Positions 42,544 through 50,424 of a stretch of DNA of 64,000 nucleotides are shown in pieces; the stretch's first letter is position 1; every line of letters starts with the position of its first letter. Both the position numbers and the translations under genes were made by a program. The notes below the pieces were generated by a model. The model saw only the letters and a list, made by a program, of their open reading frames with translations. It had not been told where the DNA came from and searched no databases. Origin of the DNA: Sphingomonas faeni (GTDB taxonomy: Bacteria > Pseudomonadota > Alphaproteobacteria > Sphingomonadales > Sphingomonadaceae); NCBI RefSeq assembly GCF_003053745.1, contig NZ_QAYE01000005.1, forward strand, positions 272,830 through 336,829, read 5' to 3'.

Positions 42544-43776
42544 TTATAGTCTCCTGTTGGGACGCGCAGGGCTGAGCCCGTAGTCGCGCGCCATCGTCCG
42601 ATAGAGGGTGAGAAATTCGGGGTCCGCGTCGTAGCGGCCGCCATGACCGTTCGACGGCGTCGTGCCGTTCGGTGGTGCCGGTGCGGTTGGTGTCGTCACG
42701 GCGCCGGGCGCTTCGGCGGCGTTGATCCCCTGCGAGAGGAGGTCGGGCTTGGGCCCTTCGCCGGCGGGCGTGCCGTTGTGCGCGAAGATGGCTTCCTGGT
42801 GCCGCGTCGGCTCCCAGATGAAGCTGCCCCAGCCGTGCGGCTGCGCTTGGACGAGGTCGTTCACGTAGCGTTTGCGCGACGAATATTCGAGCGCGAGAAA
42901 GCCGTGATCGGGATAGGCTTTGGCGAACTCGGTAAAGGTTCGCGCCCAGTCGCCCTGCGCCTGTTGCTGGTAGCAGGAGAAGCCGGTGGCATCGAATTTG
43001 ACGCCGCGCTGAAGGAGATTGTCCATCCAGTAGCGGACGATCGGCCAATGCCGCCCGAGATGATTGTGCACCGCCACCCGCGCCTTAGGCGTCGCTTCGC
43101 GCGCGCCTGCAATCCCGGCTTTCAACAGCATCGCGAACCGGTCGTACCCGCCTGCGCCGGGCACGTTCATGTGCACCGCATCGGTCTGCGGATTGCCGGT
43201 CGGAATCGTCAGCGGCACGCGTCCGTCGGGCCAGAGCATGCCGAAGGTCGTCTCGTTACCGATAACGACCAGGTCGGGGGCGGCCCCCGCGCGCTTCATC
43301 GCCGACAGCGCGTCAACGGTATGGCGGTGGACTGCCTCGACCAGTTGGGGGAACGTGAGCGCAGCCCAGGCGGCGGGCTTGTCCTGATGCTGCGGATCGG
43401 CCCAGGTGTCGGAATAATGCAGCGTCAGCGACAGGTGGAAACCGGCGGCCTTGATCCGCTTGGCGAACGCGATCGTGCGCGGCAGGTCGCACCACGGCCC
43501 GCCCGGCTTGCCGCTCGAATACCCCTTCGCAGGATCGACGAAGAGCCGCAGCTTGATTGCGTTGAACCCGGCATCGCGGAGGATTGCGAGCGGGTCCTTG
43601 GTGACGCCGTTCTCGAAATACGTCGCGCCGGCGAACTCGTCCTCCGGGATCCACGAGACGTCCGCGCCGATTAGATAGGGCCATGGCCTCGCGCCGCTTG
43701 CGACCTTTGCGGCTGGTGCGATGCTGGCGAGGCAGGCCGCCCCAGCGCCCGCGCCAAATGTTCTGCGCGTGATCAT
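42544..43776 (-). CDS. GH53 endo-beta-1,4-galactanase, Tat-exported
   Basis: 410 residues; the ATG overlaps the GH35 stop (ATGA). N-terminus MITRRTFGAGAGAACLASIA is twin-arginine-like. GH53 motifs: LIGADVSWIPEDEFAGATYF, LAILRDAGFNAIKLRLFVDP, FHLSLTLHYSDTWADPQHQD, VVIGNETTFGMLWPDG (acid Glu) and HGFLALEYSSRKRYVND (nucleophile Glu). The Pro/Thr-rich C-terminal piece (TTPTAPAPPNGTTPSNG) is an added low-complexity segment. GH53 enzymes cut the beta-1,4-galactan (arabinogalactan I) side chains of RG-I, which agrees with the adjacent beta-galactosidase. Confidence 0.92.
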   Translation of the reverse strand: MITRRTFGAGAGAACLASIAPAAKVASGARPWPYLIGADVSWIPEDEFAGATYFENGVTKDPLAILRDAGFNAIKLRLFVDPAKGYSSGKPGGPWCDLPRTIAFAKRIKAAGFHLSLTLHYSDTWADPQHQDKPAAWAALTFPQLVEAVHRHTVDALSAMKRAGAAPDLVVIGNETTFGMLWPDGRVPLTIPTGNPQTDAVHMNVPGAGGYDRFAMLLKAGIAGAREATPKARVAVHNHLGRHWPIVRYWMDNLLQRGVKFDATGFSCYQQQAQGDWARTFTEFAKAYPDHGFLALEYSSRKRYVNDLVQAQPHGWGSFIWEPTRHQEAIFAHNGTPAGEGPKPDLLSQGINAAEAPGAVTTPTAPAPPNGTTPSNGHGGRYDADPEFLTLYRTMARDYGLSPARPNRRL

Positions 43777-46700
43777 TTGGCGGCGCCCAGCCGGTCGGGT
43801 GCCGCCACCATCCGCACCGGCACGCCGCCCTTGACGTTGCGCATCGTCACCAGGCGGACCTGCTCGATCGCATCGCCGGGCGCGCCGTCGGACGTGACTG
43901 CGAGCGCGACGGTGTTCGCCCCGTGGTGGTTGAGGATGCCCTCGGGGATCGGGAACACGCGCTGCGGTCCGACATGCGCGATAAATTGGCCCATGTTCCA
44001 GCCATTGACGAACAGCAGCGCACGGTAGCGGGCGACCGAGCGCGGCGTCGTCGTGTCGCCGAATGCGAGGGCGATCGTCGTGTCCTGGCCCTTCGGCACC
44101 GCGAGATCGAAGTGCGTACGATACCAGGTCGTGCCGGGCGTCGCCGTGGTGGCGGGGATCGTCGCTGCGGCCCAGGCCTTGTCGTCGAAGCCGGGCAGGT
44201 GCCAGCCGAACCGTTCGCCATATTGGCCGCCGTTGTTGGCGGGGCCGCGCGCCGGATCGGGGAGGTCCTCGCCGCCGAGCTTGCCCTGGATCTTCCACGC
44301 GATCGGTATGCCGAAGCTGCGCCCGCCCGGCGCCTCGATCGACACGGAGACCAGCCCGCGCGCTTCCTTGTGATAATCGTCGGAATCGAGGTCCCAATTA
44401 TGCCCGTTGTTGCGCACCATGACGCTGACGACATGCTCGCCAGTGGCTTGTGCGGAGGCGGGCAGGTCGAACCGTGCAAGCCCGGTCGTGATCGGCCGCG
44501 GCAGGCCGCTGGGGAGTTCGTTCTGGCCAACGAACTGCCCGTCGATCCAGACCTGTACCATCCCGGAGCCGCCCGCGCCGTAGAACAGCGCGATCTGCTT
44601 CGCATCGGGCGTGCCGGTGAAGCGGCCGCGATACCAGACGTCGCCGTCGTGGAAGCCGTAGGAGTCCATCGTCAGGTTCGGCTGGCCGTCGGGTTTGGCG
44701 GTCGTCGTCGCGCTGCCGCGTCCGTCGATCGCCTGCCAGCTGCTGTCGTCGAAGCCGGGTGTGGCTTCGGGCGAACCCTGCGCCATCCGCCAGCCGGTCA
44801 GTGCTGGCAGCATGACGGGTGCAGGACCGGGCAATGCGGTCGTCGCGCTTCGGCTACCGATCGCGGTCGTCTTCGTCGCAACCGCCGTCCCGTTCCACCG
44901 CACCGACCGCAGCGCGGCAGGGGCCCAGATTTCGAGCGGCGTCGTGTCGGCAGTATCGCCGGTCAGCGCCAGCGTGCCGCCGGTCGCCTTGGTCGAGCGC
45001 AGCAACGCGGGCCCACGCACGAGCACCGCGTCGCTGCCCCGCCAATAGCGTACCGCCTCGGCCTCGTCGGCAAGGATCAGCGTGAGGGCAGGGCGCCCGC
45101 CGCCGGTAATTCGCACTACCGCGCGCCCGGCATGCGTATAGTCGAGCCGGAGATCTCCCTTCGCTGCGTCGAACGCGCTGGTGGCGGAGCCTTCGAGCAG
45201 TGTCACCGTCGGTGCGGACGCATAGCGCAACACCGTCTCGCCGGTCTCTCCAGCGCGACCGTACAGCAGCATCACGTCGCCGCGATCGATCGTCAGTGCG
45301 GTCTGCAATTCGGACGTGGAATATACCACCCGCTGCCCGCCGATGCTCAACCCCGCGACAAGCCATTTCGCATCGAACCCGTTCAGCCGCATCGGCTCCC
45401 CTTGCGGGAAGGTGTAGCGCCCGTCGGGCAGGTCGGCGGTGATCGTGAAGCGGTCGTCGGTCTGGCCGTTGGACGGCTTGTGCGTCACCATCAGGAAGCG
45501 CGCATCGTTCTCCGGGCTGCGGTTATGATACGCCTGCACGTTCGGCGACGACACCTGTACCGGCGCGGCGGGGACCATGCCCGCTAGATCCGGCACCGCG
45601 CCGATCAGCCCACCGAGCTGTTTCATCTCCTCCGCCTTGCTGCGCACCTCGCGCGCTTCGGAGATCGCCGCACCGTAATCGTAGCTCGTGAACACGACGG
45701 GGGCGGGGAGCCAGCCCCAGCTCGTGCCGCCATAGCCCATGTAGAAGCTCTGGATATCAATGCCGTTGGCGAGGTTGGTGCCGTAGAACACGCGCTGGAA
45801 CCGCTTGCCGCGCTGGACGGCGTTGCATTCGTAGCCGCCGTTCGAGCCCCAGTAATCGAACCAGCCGCCACCGAATTCGGCGAGGAAAGCCGGCGTATCG
45901 GGCGAGGCGGATGCGCCACCCTTTGCACCGCCGGGACCGTAGAACCCCCAGTCGGGGGCCGCCACGCCGCGCGTCGGCTTGCCCGCGACGGTGCAGGTGC
46001 CGCCGGGATAGCCGTCGAACGCGTACATATCGTTCGGCCCCTTCACGACGTTCGCGACGGTCGAGCTTTCGGGCACCCAATATCCGTTGCGGCCCTGGTC
46101 GTTGTGGAACAGCGGCACGGTGATGCCGTCGGCGCGGGCCTTGGCGTAGAGATGGTCCATGTAGCGGCGCTGTGCGGGCGTGGTCAGCGCCAGTTCGTTC
46201 TCGATCTGATGCAGGATGACGGTGCCGCTATGGCCCTTGCCGTCGCCGTTGATCTGGTGCCGCGCGATGACCGCGTTGACGTGGGTGAGCCACTCGTCGA
46301 CCGCGGCGAGATATGCCGGGTCGTCGGTCCTTGCGCGGGCCTTCTGGTTGACTAGCCAGCCCGGAAACCCGCCGCGCGACAGCTCCGCATTCACGTACGG
46401 TCCGGCGCGGGTGATGACATAAAGCCCTTCTTCCTGCGCCATCGCCAGCACGCGCTCAACGTCGCGGATGCCGGTGAAGTCGTACACGCCCTGTTTGGGG
46501 CTGTGATATCCCCAGTCGAAATAGAGCGCGACGGTGTTGAACCCGCTCGCCTTCATCTTCTGCAGAATATCACGCCACAGATCGGGGCTAGGCAGGCGGA
46601 ACGGGTGGAATTCGCTCGACCAGATTACCTGACGCTTGCCGTCGATCATCAGCGACCGTGCGTCGTACGACACGCGGCCGAAGGTCTTGACCGGCGCGGC

Positions 46701-46796
46701 GAGGTTCTGCGTCGGGCGTGCGACCTGCGCCGTCGCGGTGACCGGTGTCAGCGCGGTGGCGAGCGCCAAGGCGATCAGGCGGGTGCGATCAATCAT
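43773..46796 (-). CDS. GH35 beta-galactosidase, exported
   Basis: 1007 residues; signal peptide ends near VTATAQ. TIM-barrel motifs: VIWSSEFHPFRLPSPDLWRD, FNTVALYFDWGYHSPKQGVY, TRAGPYVNAELSRGGFPGWL, VILHQIENELAL with the acid Glu, and FLAEFGGGWFDYWGSNGG with the nucleophile Glu. The long C-terminal part contains two jelly-roll domains (DDSSWQAIDGRGSATT and DDKAWAAATIPATTA mark their starts). It releases galactose from galactan oligomers made by GH53. The start overlaps the rhaM stop by 8 bases, linking it to that gene. Confidence 0.92.
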   Translation of the reverse strand: MIDRTRLIALALATALTPVTATAQVARPTQNLAAPVKTFGRVSYDARSLMIDGKRQVIWSSEFHPFRLPSPDLWRDILQKMKASGFNTVALYFDWGYHSPKQGVYDFTGIRDVERVLAMAQEEGLYVITRAGPYVNAELSRGGFPGWLVNQKARARTDDPAYLAAVDEWLTHVNAVIARHQINGDGKGHSGTVILHQIENELALTTPAQRRYMDHLYAKARADGITVPLFHNDQGRNGYWVPESSTVANVVKGPNDMYAFDGYPGGTCTVAGKPTRGVAAPDWGFYGPGGAKGGASASPDTPAFLAEFGGGWFDYWGSNGGYECNAVQRGKRFQRVFYGTNLANGIDIQSFYMGYGGTSWGWLPAPVVFTSYDYGAAISEAREVRSKAEEMKQLGGLIGAVPDLAGMVPAAPVQVSSPNVQAYHNRSPENDARFLMVTHKPSNGQTDDRFTITADLPDGRYTFPQGEPMRLNGFDAKWLVAGLSIGGQRVVYSTSELQTALTIDRGDVMLLYGRAGETGETVLRYASAPTVTLLEGSATSAFDAAKGDLRLDYTHAGRAVVRITGGGRPALTLILADEAEAVRYWRGSDAVLVRGPALLRSTKATGGTLALTGDTADTTPLEIWAPAALRSVRWNGTAVATKTTAIGSRSATTALPGPAPVMLPALTGWRMAQGSPEATPGFDDSSWQAIDGRGSATTTAKPDGQPNLTMDSYGFHDGDVWYRGRFTGTPDAKQIALFYGAGGSGMVQVWIDGQFVGQNELPSGLPRPITTGLARFDLPASAQATGEHVVSVMVRNNGHNWDLDSDDYHKEARGLVSVSIEAPGGRSFGIPIAWKIQGKLGGEDLPDPARGPANNGGQYGERFGWHLPGFDDKAWAAATIPATTATPGTTWYRTHFDLAVPKGQDTTIALAFGDTTTPRSVARYRALLFVNGWNMGQFIAHVGPQRVFPIPEGILNHHGANTVALAVTSDGAPGDAIEQVRLVTMRNVKGGVPVRMVAAPDRLGAAK

Positions 46797-47103
46797 GGTG
46801 GAAGATCAGCGGGAGCGACCATTCCTTCGGGCGGTTGTTATCCTCAACCTCCATCAGCGGCGCCATGTGATCCCACCAGCGTTTCATCACCGGGTGATCG
46901 GGGAGGGCATCGCGCGTGTTCGGTTCGGCGAGCTTCAGGACGGCGAACAGCGCCAGCGTCGCCTCGTCGAGGAAGATCGAATAGTCATGGATGCCGCTCT
47001 CGGTCAGCAAGGCGGACAGTTCGGGCCAGATTTCGTCGTGGCGCTTGCGGTATTCGTCGACCACGCCGGGCTTCAGCTGCATCCTGAACGCATGGATCGA
47101 CAT
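46789..47103 (-). CDS. rhaM: L-rhamnose mutarotase
   Basis: 104 residues from the ATG at 47103 (GGGAGGG upstream). It interconverts alpha- and beta-L-rhamnopyranose, supplying the anomer used by the transporter or dehydrogenase. Family marks: IHAFRMQLKPGVVDEYRKRH, EIWPELSALLTESGIHDYSI, FAVLKLAEPN, and KRWWDHMAPLMEVEDNNRP with the conserved Trp pair. Length equals characterised RhaM (104). It probably heads its own transcript, since a 73-base gap with a candidate operator separates it from the GH28 gene. Confidence 0.95.
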   Translation of the reverse strand: MSIHAFRMQLKPGVVDEYRKRHDEIWPELSALLTESGIHDYSIFLDEATLALFAVLKLAEPNTRDALPDHPVMKRWWDHMAPLMEVEDNNRPKEWSLPLIFHHD

Positions 47104-47116
47104 CGCACCCTCCCAA

Positions 47117-47129
47117 TCCACTATGTGGT
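47117..47129. promoter_or_regulatory. Candidate shared pectin-regulon operator, site 2
   Basis: TCCACTATGTGGT matches ACCACA-N-TGTGGT at 10 of 12 positions and has a perfect CCAC-TAT-GTGG core. It lies 14 bases upstream of the rhaM start codon, in the only sizeable gap of the long minus-strand run. Confidence 0.45.
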
Positions 47130-47176
47130 ATTGCTATGTACGATTTGGTAAAGGCGTTCGATGCTCAGGTCAAATG

Positions 47177-48697
47177 CTAACCGCGCCAGAGTTGGGTCCG
47201 TGTCACCGAAAGTCCGGTGGTGTTCTCGATCACGAAGGGCGGACGGGCGTCGGGTCTGGCGGCGGCTAGATCCAGTCGGTCGATCACGAGGCCCTTCGCG
47301 TGCCGGACCCACAAGCCCCAGGCGGGCAGGACGCCGAACATGCTCGGCTCCGGGTAGGCGCCGGCGAGGTCTTCGGGTCGTCGTGCCGCGTCCTCCGCAG
47401 TGCCGCCGCCGCGATAGGACAAATGGATGCGCGAAAGCGTGACGTCTTCGACCGGATGGCCGGGCAAGCCTGCAATCGTCGCAGCGAAGCGGTGATCGAT
47501 CCCGGTGGCGTCGATGTCGCTCAACGTTACCCGGCGGATCTCACCGACGTCTGTTCCGGCAGGGCCGCGTCGCCTGTCGCCGATCCGCAAGAACAGCGGC
47601 GCAGTCGTCACGTCGCGCATCGTGATGCGGCGCACGACGACGTCCTCCATGACGCCGCCGTCCACCGTTTCCAGCGCAAGCCCGCGGCAGTGGGTGAAGC
47701 TGCAATCCTCGATCAGGATACGCCGGTATCCGCCGTTGCTTTCGGTCCCGAGCTTGATCCGCCCGGTGACGCGGTCACGGTCGGGCGCGAGTTGCTGCGT
47801 CATTCGCCGCGTGCCGTCGAGCATCGTCCCGAGGTCGTAGCCCGACACCGCGCAATGCCGCACCGTCACGTCCTCCGAAGCAACCGCGCGGCCGAGCGCG
47901 AAACTGCTCTTGACGACGATCGCGTCGTCGTTGGGCGTGTTGACGCGGCATCGCTCGACGATCGTGCGCTGGACGCAATCGAGGTCGATGCCGTCGCGAT
48001 CGGTGTCGATCGTCAGGTCGTGGATGTGCAGGTCGCGCGTGCCCGTCGCGAGGATCGCGAAATGCCCGCATTTTAGCATTGAGAAACCGGACAGGCGGAT
48101 ATTGCGGCCGTTCCTGAACGCGATCGCCTTGTTGCCGAGACCGTTCATGCGCGCAGCATCGGGTTCGAGCCGCGCGATATCGGCCGCGCTCATCTGGCGC
48201 ATCGATAGCGGCCGCTCGCCGATCTGCGCCTTCCAGCGTGCGCCGGGGCCGTCGCGGGTCAGCCCAAGCCCGTGGATCAGGCCGGGACCGGCGATCGCGA
48301 CGTTCTCTACATCCTCGCCCCAGAACAGGCTGTTGCGCCAATGGCTGTGGCCGAAATCCTGGTACAGTTGCTCGCCGCGGTCTTCGGGCAGGTCGTAGTG
48401 CCCGGCATGGCGCGCCGGATCGGCCGCCTCGATCACCGTGCCCCTGGCAAGCTGGATCGTCACATGGCTTTTTAGCCGGATCGAGAAGCAGAGATAGCGG
48501 CCCGCGGGGATGGTCACGGTGCCCCCGCCGGCCTTGGCGGCGGCGGCAATCGCGGCGTTGATCGCAGTGCTGTCGATCGTCCGCCCATCGCCGCGCGCGC
48601 CGTGGTCGCGCGCGTTTATCGTCGTCGCGGCATGCGCGGGAAACGGGAGCAACGCCGCGCCTAGCCCCAGTCCGACGTCGCGGCGTGTCACGGACAA
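47177..48697 (-). CDS. GH28-family polygalacturonase-like glycosidase, probably Tat-exported
   Basis: 506 residues from a TTG at 48697, or 504 from a GTG at 48691; both lack a strong binding site. N-terminus VTRRDVGLGLGAALLPFPAH is a twin-arginine signal. Pectate-lyase-type beta-helix with ARDHGARGDGRTIDSTAINA at the start, GNKAIAFRNGRNIRLSGFSM, the GH28 catalytic region IDTDRDGIDLDCVQRTIVER and NTPNDDAIVVKSS with paired Asp residues. GH28 covers polygalacturonases, rhamnogalacturonan hydrolases and exo-acting forms; the precise one is not clear. It lies 14 bases downstream of L-rhamnose dehydrogenase. Confidence 0.85.
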   Translation of the reverse strand: MSVTRRDVGLGLGAALLPFPAHAATTINARDHGARGDGRTIDSTAINAAIAAAAKAGGGTVTIPAGRYLCFSIRLKSHVTIQLARGTVIEAADPARHAGHYDLPEDRGEQLYQDFGHSHWRNSLFWGEDVENVAIAGPGLIHGLGLTRDGPGARWKAQIGERPLSMRQMSAADIARLEPDAARMNGLGNKAIAFRNGRNIRLSGFSMLKCGHFAILATGTRDLHIHDLTIDTDRDGIDLDCVQRTIVERCRVNTPNDDAIVVKSSFALGRAVASEDVTVRHCAVSGYDLGTMLDGTRRMTQQLAPDRDRVTGRIKLGTESNGGYRRILIEDCSFTHCRGLALETVDGGVMEDVVVRRITMRDVTTAPLFLRIGDRRRGPAGTDVGEIRRVTLSDIDATGIDHRFAATIAGLPGHPVEDVTLSRIHLSYRGGGTAEDAARRPEDLAGAYPEPSMFGVLPAWGLWVRHAKGLVIDRLDLAAARPDARPPFVIENTTGLSVTRTQLWRG

Positions 48698-48711
48698 GGC
48701 CCCGGAGCCGC

Positions 48712-49473
48712 TTATTGCAGGTTGACGTACATGCCGCCGTCGACCAGCAACGAGGCTCCCGTGACGTACTCCGCGAGATCGGACGCCAGAAACACCGTCG
48801 GCCCGACCAGATCGTCGGGCTTGCCCAGCCGGCCCAGCGGAATGCGCTTCTCCATGTACGCGCGCTTGCCCTCATCGGCGAGATCGTCCTTGTTAATGTC
48901 GGTCAGGATCGTACCCGGGAACAGCGAGTTGCAGCGGATCCCGTGCTTGCCGAGCGCGATCGCGACCGACTGCATCAGCGAATGCAGGCCAGCCTTGGTC
49001 GGCGTGTAGTGCGTCTGATACTCGCCGCCGACCAGCGCCGAGATCGACGACATCGCGATGATCGACCCGCCGTCGCCCTGCTTCACCATCTGGTTCGCCG
49101 CCGCCTGGACCATGTAATACGCGCCGTGGAGGTTGACGCGCATGGTTCGCTCGAATGTCTCGACCGGCATGTCGAGGAATGCGTGGAACGGGCAGATCCC
49201 GGCGTTGTTGACGAACACGTCGACCCGACCCAGCGCAGCTGCGGCCTTGTCGATGAAGTCGCGCGCGGTATCCGGATCGGCGACGTCGCCCTGGATCGCC
49301 ACGGCTTTCCGACCGAGTGCCTCGATCTCCGCAACCGCGCTCTCGGCACCGGCCACGTCGCGGGCGAAATTCAGCGCGACGTCCGCGCCGTGTCGCGCAC
49401 AACCGATCGCCACCGCGCGGCCGATTCCTGCCGATGCGCCGGTCACCAGCACGGTCTTGCCTTCGAGCAACAT
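48712..49473 (-). CDS. LRA1: L-rhamnose 1-dehydrogenase (SDR family)
   Basis: 253 residues; GGGAGAA precedes the ATG, 13 bases after the IclR gene. SDR motifs: VLVTGASAGIGRAVAIG, NNAGICPFHAFLDMP, IIAMSSISALVGGEYQTHYT (catalytic Ser) with YTPTKAGLHSLMQSV (Tyr-Lys), and the tail YVTGASLLVDGGMYVNLQ. These stretches, especially NNAGICPFHxFLDMP and ALVGGxxQTHYTPTKAG, are those of bacterial L-rhamnose 1-dehydrogenases. It oxidises L-rhamnose to the lactone that LRA2 opens. It lies 15 kb from the other pathway genes but inside the same locus. Confidence 0.9.
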   Translation of the reverse strand: MLLEGKTVLVTGASAGIGRAVAIGCARHGADVALNFARDVAGAESAVAEIEALGRKAVAIQGDVADPDTARDFIDKAAAALGRVDVFVNNAGICPFHAFLDMPVETFERTMRVNLHGAYYMVQAAANQMVKQGDGGSIIAMSSISALVGGEYQTHYTPTKAGLHSLMQSVAIALGKHGIRCNSLFPGTILTDINKDDLADEGKRAYMEKRIPLGRLGKPDDLVGPTVFLASDLAEYVTGASLLVDGGMYVNLQ

Positions 49474-49486
49474 TATTTTCTCCCAG

Positions 49487-50290
49487 TTAGTCGGTTGGCG
49501 GCTCGAACCCGAGTTCGCGACTGATCGCGCCCGCGGTGCCGCGAACCTCGTCGGTCAGCGTCGTCATGCGGTCGTCGCTCATATATTGCGCCGCGCTCGA
49601 CACGCTGATCGCGCCGACGATCTTGCCCGCGGCGTCGCGGATCGGAGCGGCGACGCAGCGGATCTGGTCCTCGTTCTCCTCAAGATCGAACGCGCGGCCA
49701 CAGGTCGCATAGCCTTGCATCCGCTCGCGCCACACTTTCGCATCAGCCTTGGGCGCACCCGCCGCCTGGTCCGCGTCGAAGCGCTCCTGCCAATATTTGG
49801 GCGAGGAATCGATCATCAGCGCCTTGCCGAGCCCGGTCGAACTCAGCGGCTGGCGATCGCCGACCCGGCTGGAGATCGTGATCCGGCGCCGACCCGGCAC
49901 CTTGTCGAGATACAGCGCGAAGTCGCCGTCGAACACGCCGAGATGCACGGTGTCCTCGGTCGAGGCGGCCAGCTCCTCCAGATAGGGTCGTGCGACCTGC
50001 ACCAGATCGGCCTGCGCCTGCGCAAGCGTGCCGAGCAGCAACAGCTTGGGTCCGAGCCGGTATCCGGAGCGCGGCGTGAACGCGAGATACCCGCGATCGA
50101 CCAGCGCGCTCAGCAACCGGTGCGTCGTGCTCTTGGTCAGGTCGAGCTTCACCGCGAGTTCGCTCAGCGTCAGTACCTCGTGGCTGACCGCCTCGATCAG
50201 ATCGAGCCCGCGCATGAGGGTCTGGCTGCCGGCACCGACGCCGTTTCCGGCCGACTCCGACTTGTCGATGTTCGTCGTGGAAGTGTTCAT
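49487..50290 (-). CDS. IclR-family transcriptional regulator (KdgR-like)
   Basis: 267 residues from the ATG at 50290 (GGAG 5 bases upstream; an ATG 36 bases further up is less likely). A disordered start is followed by the winged helix (LMRGLDLIEAVSHEVLTLSE, LAVKLDLTKSTTHRLLSALV) and the effector domain (YRLGPKLLLLGTLAQ, EDTVHLGVFDGDFALYLDKV, PLSSTGLGKALM, CVAAPIRDAAGKIVGAISVS). IclR members often sense keto-deoxy sugar acids; KdgR controls pectin genes in enterobacteria. As the only regulator in the pectin part of this window, it is the prime candidate for binding the repeated 13-base palindrome (inference). Confidence 0.88.
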   Translation of the reverse strand: MNTSTTNIDKSESAGNGVGAGSQTLMRGLDLIEAVSHEVLTLSELAVKLDLTKSTTHRLLSALVDRGYLAFTPRSGYRLGPKLLLLGTLAQAQADLVQVARPYLEELAASTEDTVHLGVFDGDFALYLDKVPGRRRITISSRVGDRQPLSSTGLGKALMIDSSPKYWQERFDADQAAGAPKADAKVWRERMQGYATCGRAFDLEENEDQIRCVAAPIRDAAGKIVGAISVSSAAQYMSDDRMTTLTDEVRGTAGAISRELGFEPPTD

Positions 50291-50424
50291 GCCCACTCCA
50301 TAAGACGGGCTCCTACATGCTGGCAATCGGCGAATCTTGAGTCGATTCCGGTCGCGCTACACAATTGGAAAACCGAGAAAAAATGGCCGAACGTCTTGCG
50401 GCGGTCGGCCGAGGAGGGAGCACT

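Noticed and set aside
43777..44397. N-terminal extension of the GH53 frame to 44397
   Set aside because: Overlaps the GH35 coding sequence; the ATG at 43776 with stop overlap and Tat signal is the sensible start.
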